A stretch of 64,000 bases of DNA from Limnothrix sp. CACIAM 69d (lineage in GTDB: Bacteria; Cyanobacteriota; Cyanobacteriia; CACIAM-69d), in assembly GCA_001913845.2 (NCBI GenBank), contig MKGP02000067.1, forward strand, positions 1 to 64,000. Reading direction: 5' to 3'. This document shows positions 1 through 7,966 of the stretch, one piece after another. Made by a program: the position numbers and the translations under genes. The first letter of the stretch is position 1. Each line of letters begins with the position of its first letter. Under the pieces are notes generated by a model. That model saw only the letters and a list, made by a program, of their open reading frames with translations. It was not told where the DNA came from and did not search any database.

Positions 1-330
1 TGGGGGATGAGGGCTTCTAGCTGATTCGTGCAGGAGGTCTATTGATTGATCACGCAAACTGCGGCTTTGCAAACCTCCTCGGAGCCAAAAAATTTGGTTC
101 TCTGAGCACAATTGGGATATCAGTTGGGATGAAAATTGACAGAAATTCTCTATAGGAATCTGGATTCATAAACGAATCCCAGGGCTGCTTTGGGTAATTT
201 TTCAATTATTTTGAAGCTGAAAATTGCGATCACAATCCTCTAAAAAATATTCAACAAGCTGACTGATGTTGTCCTGAAATCTAGATTGTTTTAATCCAAT
301 CCTTTTGGAAAGACTTGATAGAATTAGGGC
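1..330. other. Intergenic region upstream of the DUF5132-like gene
   Basis: No convincing gene is seen here. The stretch is richer in A+T than the genes to its right. An extended -10-like sequence, TGATAGAAT, lies at 316-324 and would start transcription near 331 toward the DUF5132-like gene. No -35 element at the right distance is evident. A 69-codon minus-strand frame (202-411) overlaps the start of the next gene and has no recognisable domain, so it is not called. Confidence 0.4.
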
Positions 331-711
331 ATGTATCGTCGGTGGCGAGTAACTCCCATGATGAATCTTGGCGAACTTCGTCTGAGATCGCGCATTATCG
401 GTTTGGCTCAAGAACCTGCGGCTAAGGTGGCCTTGGCCGGTGTGGCAACGGTGGTGGTTGCCCCGATTATTTTGCCTCTGTTGAAACCAGCGCTCAAGGC
501 AGGGTTGAAAACCGGGGTTGTGTTGTTTGAAAAGACAAAAGCGGCGATCGCGGAAACCGGCGAAATGATCGCGGATATTGCGGCGGAGGCCCGTGCTGAA
601 GCCCTCGCGGAGGCCCGGGTGCCGTTGGGTTTAACGGCCAGTGCGCCCGGCTCGGAGGTGACCCCGGCGTTGAACGCAACTTCGCCGGAAGAAGAACACC
701 GACTGGTCTAA
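331..711 (+). CDS. DUF5132-like small protein with one hydrophobic segment
   Basis: A protein of up to 126 residues. The N-terminal part is basic (LRLRSRIIGLA). A hydrophobic, Gly/Ala/Val/Pro-rich segment follows (residues about 33-55, containing VVVAPIILPLL), then a long Lys/Ala/Glu-rich helix (about 60-100) and a disordered acidic tail. This layout fits the DUF5132 family as I recall it, often found next to metal-transporting P-type ATPases in cyanobacteria. The gene points toward the ATPase operon. Possible starts are ATG 331, 358 and 361. None has a Shine-Dalgarno, and the -10-like box at 316-324 would place the transcript start at the first ATG, so the later ones are equally possible. 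Function is unknown; a membrane-anchored partner of the ATPase is an inference from position only. Confidence 0.6.
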   Translation: MYRRWRVTPMMNLGELRLRSRIIGLAQEPAAKVALAGVATVVVAPIILPLLKPALKAGLKTGVVLFEKTKAAIAETGEMIADIAAEARAEALAEARVPLGLTASAPGSEVTPALNATSPEEEHRLV

Positions 712-866
712 TGGGAAGGGTGAGCGATCGGGCTGGATGCGCCAGCCGATCCACTCACTGCCCAGTCCCATCCCGATGTCATCAACCAATGAGCGCCCAA
801 AAATAAACACCCAGAAGCAAACGCCTTGGTGTTCCTGCCGAGTCCGATCGAGCGGTTAACGCTCTC

Positions 867-1199
867 CTAAGCGGCGTTGTTGGTTTGTGCTGTGCCCTGA
901 ACTGAATCTTGCTGAGAAGCCCCAATTGCCATTGCGCGGTTGGGGCGTTGGTTTTGGGCTGCGGGAGCCAGGCGCAAGGTGGGAGCGGGGGCCGTTTGTT
1001 GGGCTTGGGTAATCCAATCGCTCAGGGAGATCGGGCGTTGGCGCTGGTGCAAGGATTGCAGGAGCGATCGCACCACCACGGGCCCCACCAGGACGGCCCC
1101 CAACCCCAGCAAGGCAGTCAAGTCCTGTTGACAGCCATCCTCGATCATTTCCTTGATGTGAAAGGTGACAACGGATTTATCCAGATGAATCCAAGCCAT
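867..1199 (-). CDS. Small membrane protein downstream of the P-type ATPase
   Basis: A 110-residue protein and last gene of the minus-strand metal operon, starting 95 bases after the ATPase stop. One hydrophobic segment at about residues 29-46 (ALLGLGAVLVGPVVVRSL) is followed by a Gln/Ala/Pro-rich, probably disordered tail. A second possible start is Met18, just before the hydrophobic segment. The hydrophobic part resembles that of the DUF5132-like protein at 331-711 (a small-residue helix with a Val-x-x-Pro or Gly-Pro break), so the two may be distant relatives. I know of no function. A short single-span protein coded beside a P1-type ATPase recalls the mycobacterial PacL (DUF1490) chaperones, but the resemblance is of layout, not of recognisable sequence. 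Confidence 0.55.
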   Translation of the reverse strand: MAWIHLDKSVVTFHIKEMIEDGCQQDLTALLGLGAVLVGPVVVRSLLQSLHQRQRPISLSDWITQAQQTAPAPTLRLAPAAQNQRPNRAMAIGASQQDSVQGTAQTNNAA

Positions 1200-1294
1200 G
1201 GGTCTGAAGGGGGTGAGGGGTTTGCAAATCGAGGCAGTGAAAACAGGTTGAACGGCGGGGTGAACAGGGGCGAGCGGTGGGCAGCCAGGGAAGG

Positions 1295-3577
1295 CTAGCG
1301 ATCGCGGGGCCGCTCAAAAAAGTGGTGCTGAATCAGGGGGCGCAAACTGTTGAGGCCGGCGGCGATCGCGGAGCCGTTGTGGATGGCGGTGGCGATCGGG
1401 GGGCTGAGGCCGCGAGTAGTGGCCAAGCCGAGGGCAATCAGGTTTGGTAGCACCACCAAAGCCGTGTTTTGTTCAATCAACCCTTGGGTTTGGCGGGCGA
1501 TGGTTAACACCTCCAGCAGATCCAGCAAATGGTTATTCATCAACACCACATCGGCGGTTTCGCGGGCAATTTCCGACCCCTGCTCAAAGGAAATGGACAC
1601 ATCCGCATAGGCCAGGGCCACGGAATCGTTGAGGCCATCGCCCACAAAGGCCACGGTGCGCCCCGATCGCCGCAGGTCGCGAATGATCGTGGCTTTGCGA
1701 TCGGGAAAGGCTTCCGCATAGACCCGATCAGTGGGAATTTCCAGGGCCCGAGCCACCTGGGCCGCGCGGGCAGGCGTGTCACCGGTCAGCAACCGCACAT
1801 CCAACCCCAATTCCGTTTGCAGGGTTTGCACGAGGGCGGCGCTTTCGGGCCGCAGGGGGTCGGTGTAGCGCAGTTCGCCCATGAACCGGCCGTCCACGGC
1901 CACATAGATCGAAGGCTGGGCGATCGAGGGTTGGCTGCTGGCCTGTTGATCCAGGGTGGTCAGCCATTCGCCCAAACCCGTCACACCCTGCTGAATTAAA
2001 AATCGCGCACTGCCCACCAGCACATTGCCCGCCGCCAGTTGGGCCCGCACCCCCAAGCCCACTTCGTAGTTCCATTCGCCCCGATCGCTCAGGGTCAGGC
2101 CCCGATCGGCCGCTGCCCGCACGATCGCCTCGGCCACCGGATGGGTGAGCCGTTGCTCTGCCGAAGCGGCCAGTTGCAGGAGCTGATCGGGGGTGATGTC
2201 CGGCTGGGCGGGCAACACTTGCTCTAAAACGATGTCACCCTGGGTGAGGGTGCCCGTTTTGTCGAACACCACCGTATCGATCGCCGCCAACTGTTCCAGG
2301 GTTCGTCCACTGCGCACCAACACGCCGTGACGGGTAGTGTGGTTCAAGGCTCCCAGAAACGCCGTGGGAATCGATAGCCGAATGCCGGTCACAAAGTCCA
2401 GGGTCAAAATCGCCGCCGCCCGGGCCGGATCGCGGGTGGCAATCAGCACCACCAGGGCCAAAATCAGGGCCGGGCCGATCGCCCTGTCCGCCAGCCGTTC
2501 GGCATAGTTGGCCATCCGGGTGTCATAGACCGGGGCCTGTTCCAACAGGGCCAAGCTGGCGGCGGCGCGGGTTTGGTTGCCCACCCGTTCGGCTCGCAGG
2601 TAAATTTGCCCCGATCGCACCAAGGTTGAAGCATGAACCCAACGGCCGGCACTGGCGGCCACCGGCAAGGGTTCCCCGGTCAGGCTTTTTTCATCGATCG
2701 TGGCTTCACCGGACAGCACCGGCCCATCGGCGGGAATTTGCTCACCGGGATAGACCACCACCAAATCGCCCACCTGGAGCTGGTCACTGGGAATTCGTTG
2801 GGGCGGCCCGTCGTTCATTTTCACCCAAGCAAACCGCCCGATCGCGTCGGACAGATTAGCCGTTCGCAGGGCCGTGGCCCGAGCGGTGCGATCGCGAATC
2901 GCATCCCCCAAGGCGTGCAGGGTCAAAACCATGGACGGCACCACCACGGAGCCACCGCTGCTGCTGAGGCCGATCGCCAACAGATCCATACAGTCAATGT
3001 TCAAGCGGCGATCGACCGTCACACTTTGCCAAGCCCGCTGGGCCACGGGCCAAACGGCCCGCAACAGGGCCACCGTCGCCAACACCCGCAACGGCAACAG
3101 GGGCCGCCACCGGGCCAACCCCGCCAAGGCCAAGGCCGTTAGGGTTTGGGGCAAGGAGGCTTCTTCCTCGTCCTCGTCCTCGTCCTCGTCTTCCGCCGTT
3201 TCCGCCGGGGCCCCGACCGTGGCAGGAGCTGGCAGGTCTGGGGCCGGTTGCAACAGCAGGGCCCGATCGGGCCAAGCCAGGGCCAACCAGTCATCCAAGC
3301 GCGATCGCAGGCCGGCCATCGGCAACTGGCGATCGTGATACACAATCGTCACCGAAGCGGCCGCCCGCACCACCCGCACCGCCGCCACGTCCGATCGCGC
3401 CGCCAAGGCCGTTTCCAACCGTTCCACCGCCAGGGCCGAAGACCGCGCCGGCCACCAACGCACCCGCACCCGGCCTGGCTGCCAATGGATCAATTCCCAA
3501 TGGGTCCAGGCCGCCGGTCGTTCCCAGCGCCAGGTGCGATCGTCCGTCACGGTCTGCCCCATGTTTGCCATTGCCAT
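1295..3577 (-). CDS. P1-type (heavy-metal family) cation-transporting ATPase lacking the CPC motif
   Basis: A 760-residue P-type ATPase. Residues about 25-105 look like an HMA fold without a CxxC metal site. A strongly acidic linker (Glu/Asp alternating, about 128-141) precedes the membrane helices. Catalytic motifs are intact: SLTGEP near 300 (actuator), the phosphorylated aspartate D439 in DKTGTLT, a THPVAEAI motif typical of P1B pumps, and GDGLND near 648. In the helix just before D439, where P1B pumps carry CPC, SPC or similar, this protein has SIP (402-404) and no cysteine. The transported ion therefore cannot be read from sequence. It lies 28 bases downstream of the HMA-like membrane protein gene and was probably co-transcribed with it. 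Export from the cytosol is the usual role of the family. Confidence 0.88.
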   Translation of the reverse strand: MAMANMGQTVTDDRTWRWERPAAWTHWELIHWQPGRVRVRWWPARSSALAVERLETALAARSDVAAVRVVRAAASVTIVYHDRQLPMAGLRSRLDDWLALAWPDRALLLQPAPDLPAPATVGAPAETAEDEDEDEDEEEASLPQTLTALALAGLARWRPLLPLRVLATVALLRAVWPVAQRAWQSVTVDRRLNIDCMDLLAIGLSSSGGSVVVPSMVLTLHALGDAIRDRTARATALRTANLSDAIGRFAWVKMNDGPPQRIPSDQLQVGDLVVVYPGEQIPADGPVLSGEATIDEKSLTGEPLPVAASAGRWVHASTLVRSGQIYLRAERVGNQTRAAASLALLEQAPVYDTRMANYAERLADRAIGPALILALVVLIATRDPARAAAILTLDFVTGIRLSIPTAFLGALNHTTRHGVLVRSGRTLEQLAAIDTVVFDKTGTLTQGDIVLEQVLPAQPDITPDQLLQLAASAEQRLTHPVAEAIVRAAADRGLTLSDRGEWNYEVGLGVRAQLAAGNVLVGSARFLIQQGVTGLGEWLTTLDQQASSQPSIAQPSIYVAVDGRFMGELRYTDPLRPESAALVQTLQTELGLDVRLLTGDTPARAAQVARALEIPTDRVYAEAFPDRKATIIRDLRRSGRTVAFVGDGLNDSVALAYADVSISFEQGSEIARETADVVLMNNHLLDLLEVLTIARQTQGLIEQNTALVVLPNLIALGLATTRGLSPPIATAIHNGSAIAAGLNSLRPLIQHHFFERPRDR
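3165..3188. repeat. Hexanucleotide tandem repeat (TCCTCG x4) inside the ATPase gene
   Basis: Four exact copies of TCCTCG on the + strand, with degenerate copies on both sides. On the coding strand they give alternating Glu-Asp in the linker between the HMA-like domain and the first membrane helix. A change of copy number keeps the frame, so linker length could vary between strains. Confidence 0.85.
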
Positions 3578-3605
3578 GCCCTTTTCGCTGAAATCCTGAT
3601 GGTGG

Positions 3606-4478
3606 CTAATCCTGGTTAGCGCGATTCAACACCTGCAACAATCGCAACCCCAACTCCAAATCCGAGAGGCCCGTGGAGTCGTATTGAATCGCCAAGGAAG
3701 CCGCCGCCTGATTAATCCGCGTGCCCAACACGATCGACTCATCCTTCAGCAGGGTTTCCAGCCGCTTGCCATAGGCGCGATCGGTGCGGAGGCGATCAAT
3801 CCGCAACCGAATCCGCCCCGGCACGGAATGGATGATCGTGCAATCTTCGCAACCTAAACCAATGCCCAAATTACTGCCCAGCTCAGTGAGAGAAATGGGA
3901 CTCGTTTGGGCGGAGGCTGCGGATTGGTTGCTGGGGGCCGACGTTGTGGCCACCGTGGCCAAAGCCGCCCCCGCAGTCACCATTGCCAACGTGCCCGCCG
4001 AGCTATTGGCCTGCTGTTTGAAGTACAGAATGATTTGGCGCACCACCGCCGCGATCGCCAGGTTGGTCAACAGGGCCCGTGAACCGCGCAGTTGAAACCG
4101 GGTTGTGACAAACAAGCCCGCCAGCACCGGCAAAATCGTCGTAATTTCCCCGTATTCCTGCAACCATTGCCCCAATTGGGCAGACAGGGTGAGGTTGCTT
4201 AATGCAGAGTCAGGGCCCGGCTCGATCGCACCGGATGGGGTGGATTGCGCCAACGCGCCCGTTGCTGTTTCGGCCAGATCAGAATCAGAGTTCACAGGTT
4301 GGGATTGAGGAGAGGCAGAGGAAGCATTGATCGCCAGTCGATCGGACTCGGGAGGCTGCTCCTGGAAGGCTGGGGCGATTGGAGAGACCTCAGCGGCCGA
4401 GTCCAACCCTGAATTAGCCAACGGTTGCGGCTCAGGGGTTGTGGATGGCTCGCGATCGGGGTTTGAGGAATGACTCAT
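3606..4478 (-). CDS. HMA-like domain membrane protein
   Basis: A 290-residue protein if translation starts at ATG 4478 (MSHSSNPDRE). The open frame reaches back to 4658, but those extra 60 codons look non-coding and cysteine-rich. Residues about 1-95 are low-complexity (Ser, Pro, Gln, Glu). Two or three hydrophobic stretches follow (about 115-190; for example ILPVLAGLFV and the helix before ILYFKQQ). The C-terminal 70 residues (from about 220) form an HMA_2-like fold beginning IHSVPGRIRLRI, again without a CxxC site. It is the first gene of a three-gene minus-strand unit with the P1-type ATPase. Such proteins pair with P-type ATPases in other cyanobacteria as I recall. The role, perhaps a membrane-bound accessory or ion-delivery subunit, is inferred from position. 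Confidence 0.7.
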   Translation of the reverse strand: MSHSSNPDREPSTTPEPQPLANSGLDSAAEVSPIAPAFQEQPPESDRLAINASSASPQSQPVNSDSDLAETATGALAQSTPSGAIEPGPDSALSNLTLSAQLGQWLQEYGEITTILPVLAGLFVTTRFQLRGSRALLTNLAIAAVVRQIILYFKQQANSSAGTLAMVTAGAALATVATTSAPSNQSAASAQTSPISLTELGSNLGIGLGCEDCTIIHSVPGRIRLRIDRLRTDRAYGKRLETLLKDESIVLGTRINQAAASLAIQYDSTGLSDLELGLRLLQVLNRANQD

Positions 4479-5164
4479 GGCTTTAGTTCCCCATAACAAG
4501 GATGGGGGGCACAAACAATCCCAGCCAGTGGCCCACGACCCGGCGGGACAAGCCCCCAGGAGCGCGGTGGCTTCAAGGATCTTAGGGGAAAAGCTTTTGG
4601 AGGAACAGAATTGTCCCAACTCATTAGCAGTGTAAGTGCAATAGACGGATATTTTCAATAAAATTGCTGATTTTTCTTAATAGAGTGGCATTACTCCCGG
4701 GAGGCTAATGGCCAAAATGACAGAATTTAACCCTCCATGGTTTGTTGGCAACGGGCGAAAGTTTCACTATTTTTCATACCCACCTAATCGCTGTAATTAT
4801 TGAAAATTCTGAATTTTTTGAACTTAACGGTCTCGGTTTGCACTTTTTAGATCGGCCCGGCCGCTTCCCAAATTTCAGCATAGATCAGGGCAGATCGGCC
4901 CACCCCAGCACCAGTTCTCTAGACTCTAAATCGCTCAAGAACTACAATCAGGATTATTGAGAAAGTCTTGCAGATTTCTAGTAAACTATCCTGCCACTCC
5001 TAAAATGAGAGCGACCGTCTCAGAATGCTCTCAGTCCGGGGCTGGCGTTGGCATTGGCTGCTTGCAGGTGTTTGAGCACTTGGGTTTGAGCACTTTGGGA
5101 TAGCGTCTTGAAATAGCGTCTTCAAATTACGTTGCCCGGCAAGATTGCCAGGGAGAGTTGGGTC
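4479..5164. promoter_or_regulatory. Divergent intergenic region between the metal operon and feoB
   Basis: About 690 bases between divergently transcribed metal genes, so both promoters should lie here. The middle part (about 4640-4850) is A+T-rich. Features visible are an inverted repeat TGAGAGC (5006-5012) / GCTCTCA (5027-5033) and a run of tandem direct repeats at 5071-5126. I see no match to the classical Fur box. A 72-codon plus-strand frame (4742-4960) has no domain or good start and is not called. Confidence 0.45.
5071..5126. repeat. Two adjacent tandem duplications upstream of feoB
   Basis: TTTGAGCACTTGGG (5071-5084) is repeated at once as TTTGAGCACTTTGGG (5085-5099). Then ATAGCGTCTTGAA (5100-5112) is followed by ATAGCGTCTTCAAA (5113-5126). 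The block ends 38 bases before the feoB start codon, where an operator or leader element would be expected. Slippage duplication without a role is the alternative. Confidence 0.75.
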
Positions 5165-5794
5165 ATGGATTGTCATCAGTGCCATCAAAACAACGGGAGT
5201 TGTGGGTCTAAGCGATCGCTGCGGTGGTTGCCCTTTGGCGAAAACTTCAACCGGCTCCCGATCGAACCGAGCGGGCCGCAAATTGCCCTGGTGGGAATGC
5301 CGAATGTGGGCAAATCCGTCCTATTCCATGCCCTGACTGGCACTTACGTCACGGTGTCTAACTATCCCGGCACAACGGTGGAAGTGACACGCGGGGCCAT
5401 GACTCTGGACGATCGCGCCGTCAGTGTGATTGATACGCCGGGAATGTATTCCCTGTTGCCAATTAGCGAAGAAGAACGGGTGGCCCGAGATTTGCTGATG
5501 TCGGAACCCTTTGGGGCGATCGTCCATGTGCTGGATGCCAAGAATTTAGGGCGGATGTTGGCGCTAACGGTGCAGTTGCTTGAAGCAGAGCTGCCCGTGA
5601 TTGTGGCGGTGAACATGATGGACGAAGCCCAGCGTTGGGGCCTGACCATCGATCGGGAAGCCCTAATCGAAAAGTTGGGCGTGCCGGTGGTGCTGATGGC
5701 GGCGGCCCGCAATTGGGGCGTGGATCAATTGCGAGAAACCCTGGCCGATCGCCTAGCCAGCACCCCAGCCCCAGTCTTGGCTGCGGTGGGCTAG
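5165..5794 (+). CDS. feoB: Ferrous iron transport protein B, separate GTPase domain
   Basis: A 209-residue FeoB-type G protein without the membrane part. G1 is GMPNVGKS (44-51), the switch region contains the FeoB-typical NYPGTTVE, G3 is DTPGMYSL (about 93-100), and G4 is NMMD (about 150). The start is ATG 5165, with AGGGAGAG at 5150-5157 as ribosome binding site; the frame is open to a TTG at 5132. The N-terminus carries three cysteines in 13 residues (MDCHQCHQNNGSC), which may bind a metal. The frame ends in a stop after the G domain, and the membrane part follows in a different frame 68 bases later. The pair should act together to import Fe(II) across the plasma membrane. Separate FeoB halves are, as far as I know, common in cyanobacteria, so this is probably not a recent frameshift. 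Confidence 0.9.
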   Translation: MDCHQCHQNNGSCGSKRSLRWLPFGENFNRLPIEPSGPQIALVGMPNVGKSVLFHALTGTYVTVSNYPGTTVEVTRGAMTLDDRAVSVIDTPGMYSLLPISEEERVARDLLMSEPFGAIVHVLDAKNLGRMLALTVQLLEAELPVIVAVNMMDEAQRWGLTIDREALIEKLGVPVVLMAAARNWGVDQLRETLADRLASTPAPVLAAVG

Positions 5795-5862
5795 GACATG
5801 CCCTCGCTGAACGATTGCTGAACTATCAAGGCCGCCCAGGAGCAGGCCAATAGAAAACAGAA

Positions 5863-7317
5863 ATGAGTCTAACAATCCAATATTTAGAGCCGATCGAAGT
5901 GGCGATCGCCCAAATTGAAACTTGGTGGCGATCGGGCTGGGGCCAAGACTTTGCCGATCGCCATTTGTCATCCCGCAGCTTTGCCCTGTTGTTACTGCAA
6001 AAAGACCCCAATTTGTGGGAGCAATTACCGGGCGATCGACAACAGGATCTAGAGCAATTAATCGCCACGACCCAAGCCCAACTCAACCGACCAATTTCGC
6101 TGGAAATTGCCCAAGCACGCCAAGGATTTGCCCAGGCGATCGAACAAAACACCTTAGCGGAACCGAACCCCAGCCAGCGCCGTTGGGGCGAGCGGATCCA
6201 CAAGCTAACGGTGAACCCCATTTCGGGTTTCCCCATTTTGGTGTTGGTGCTCTATTGGGGGGTTTATAAATTCGTTGGGGAATTCGGAGCCGGGGAACTG
6301 GTCGATCGAATCGAAACCTTCTTTGAGGGACAAATTAACCCCGTTGTAAACCATGTCACGGAGCAAGTGATTCCTTGGCCCGCTTTGCAGGATCTCTTTG
6401 CCCATGACTACGGGATTATTACCCTCGGAATTCGCTACGCTACGGCGATTGTGCTGCCGGTGGTGGCGACCTATTTTCTAATGTTTTCCCTGTTAGAAGA
6501 TAGCGGCTATTTGCCTCGGTTGTCCCTGATGCTCGATCGACTGTTTAAGGCGATCGGCCTCTCGGGCCGAGCCGTGATCCCGATCGTGTTGGGGCTGGGA
6601 TGCGACACCATGGCCACGATCGTTACCCGCACCCTGGAAACCAAGCGGGAACGACTGATCGCCACCTTTTTATTGTCCTTGGCCATTCCCTGTGCAGCTC
6701 AATGGGGCGTGATTTTGGGACTCCTGGCCCAGCGCCCAGCGGCCTTGGTCACCTGGGCTGGATTGATCGTGGGCATTTTCCTGCTGGCCGGCTTTTTAAT
6801 TGATAAATTTCTGCCCGGTTCTGCGGCTCAGTTTTATATTGAACTGCCCCCTCTACGCTTGCCCAAAATCCGCAATGTGATCACCAAAACTTGGGTGCGG
6901 ATGAAGTGGTATTTCTGGGAAGTATTGCCGCTGTTCATTTGGGCTTCGGCCATTATTTGGGTAGGTCGCTTAACGGGGATTTTTGATTGGCTGATTAGCG
7001 GCATTGAACCGATCGCCCTAGGTTTGGGTTTGCCCAAAGAAACCGCCCCCATTTTGCTCTATGGCTTCTTTCGGCGGGATTATGGCGCTGCGGGCTTGTT
7101 TGATTTGCAGCAGGGCGGCCAGCTCACGGGCGATCAACTGCTGATTTCGGCGGTGGTTCTGACGCTGTTTTTGCCTTGCATTGCCCAGTTGCAGATGATC
7201 ATCAAGGAGCGGGGTGTCAAAACTGCTCTGTTGATGGTGTCATTTATTTTCCCCTTCGCGTTGGCGGTTGGCTATGTTTTGAATTGGGGGCTAAATCTGT
7301 TTCATATTGCGCTCTAG
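5863..7317 (+). CDS. feoB: Ferrous iron transport protein B, membrane channel part
   Basis: A 484-residue protein matching FeoB after its G domain. Residues 1-125 resemble the helical linker (IQYLEPIEVAIAQIE and onward). From about 130 there are repeated membrane helices with two Gate/nucleoside-recognition regions. The family's conserved cysteines are present: C247 in GLGCDT, which replaces the usual GCN-x-P, and C277 in IPCAAQ, which replaces SCGAR. The gene lies between the separate GTPase and feoA, in the same direction. A likely start is ATG 5863; the ribosome binding site is weak. It should form the Fe(II) path, with the GTPase protein as regulator. The altered residues around both cysteines make it a variant of textbook FeoB. 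Confidence 0.88.
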   Translation: MSLTIQYLEPIEVAIAQIETWWRSGWGQDFADRHLSSRSFALLLLQKDPNLWEQLPGDRQQDLEQLIATTQAQLNRPISLEIAQARQGFAQAIEQNTLAEPNPSQRRWGERIHKLTVNPISGFPILVLVLYWGVYKFVGEFGAGELVDRIETFFEGQINPVVNHVTEQVIPWPALQDLFAHDYGIITLGIRYATAIVLPVVATYFLMFSLLEDSGYLPRLSLMLDRLFKAIGLSGRAVIPIVLGLGCDTMATIVTRTLETKRERLIATFLLSLAIPCAAQWGVILGLLAQRPAALVTWAGLIVGIFLLAGFLIDKFLPGSAAQFYIELPPLRLPKIRNVITKTWVRMKWYFWEVLPLFIWASAIIWVGRLTGIFDWLISGIEPIALGLGLPKETAPILLYGFFRRDYGAAGLFDLQQGGQLTGDQLLISAVVLTLFLPCIAQLQMIIKERGVKTALLMVSFIFPFALAVGYVLNWGLNLFHIAL

Positions 7318-7469
7318 GACAGTAATGTTTGAACGCTGGGTGTAGGGGTTATGATCCAATCCCCGAGGCTTGCATCCTGCCATTATCAAGATCTCGGGGG
7401 GCAAGGGGCTTAGGGCCTGTCGTCGTTTAGAGCGAAGCCCTAGATCTGCCGTTAGCGGCTCGTGGGGAG

Positions 7470-7489
7470 CAAGGGGCTTAAGCCCCTTG
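7470..7489. repeat. Perfect 20-base palindrome between feoB and feoA
   Basis: CAAGGGGCTTAAGCCCCTTG is fully self-complementary. A partial copy, GCAAGGGGCTTA, lies at 7401-7412. Palindromes of this type are scattered through cyanobacterial genomes. It could act as an mRNA hairpin separating feoB from feoA, but there is no T-run to mark a terminator. Confidence 0.7.
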
Positions 7490-7582
7490 TCTAGGACGAT
7501 TAGGCTATAGAAAATCAACCCTTTTAACTCTGAGCAATTGTATTCGTCCTAACCTGTTTTTTACCTCTGGAGACTGATTGCC

Positions 7583-7822
7583 ATGAATGCGTTGTCCACG
7601 ATTCGATCGAGCGATCCCCATTGGATTGCCCATTTGGAAACCCAGGATGATGCCATGCTCCGCAAACTCACGGCGCTGGGCATTTTGCCGGGAAATCAAA
7701 TTGCGATCGAGCAGCGGTTTCCGTCCTATATCGTCAGCATTGGTCGCACCCGGGCCGCCCTCGATCGGGAAACGGTGCAATGCATTTTTGTGACTCGGGA
7801 ACAACATCCAACCACCGCTTAA
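7583..7822 (+). CDS. feoA: Ferrous iron transport protein A (FeoA domain)
   Basis: A 79-residue protein with the SH3-like FeoA pattern: RKLTALGILPGNQIAIE followed by a hydrophobic strand (YIVSIG) and a C-terminal strand with basic residues. The ATG at 7583 has GGAG at 7569-7572 upstream. FeoA is a small cytosolic partner of FeoB. The 265-base gap from the feoB membrane gene, with a palindrome in it, suggests separate control or a processed transcript. Confidence 0.88.
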   Translation: MNALSTIRSSDPHWIAHLETQDDAMLRKLTALGILPGNQIAIEQRFPSYIVSIGRTRAALDRETVQCIFVTREQHPTTA

Positions 7823-7966
7823 CCCCTGCTGAACCCTAGCAACCTCGTGGCCCTTCCATTCGCCTCATCGGTTGGTGTTGCCATCTAGATCACAAGCACG
7901 CCGGTTTGTTAAGATTGCCCGGCTGCACTCAGACAAGCCGATCGGGGCGGGGAGCAACCAAGCCAT

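Noticed and set aside
202-411. 69-codon minus-strand frame at the left end
   Set aside because: It overlaps the start of the DUF5132-like gene, has no recognisable domain, and its start lies inside the other gene.
4742-4960. 72-codon plus-strand frame in the region upstream of feoB
   Set aside because: No ribosome binding site, A+T-rich composition of a spacer, and no domain-like pattern.
5794-5863. Frameshift or sequencing error splitting feoB
   Set aside because: The first frame ends after a complete G domain, the second starts with its own ATG after 68 bases, and split FeoB is, as I recall, common in cyanobacteria.
7291-7518. Minus-strand frame across the feoB-feoA gap
   Set aside because: It runs through the palindromic repeats and overlaps the feoB end; codon pattern is not protein-like.
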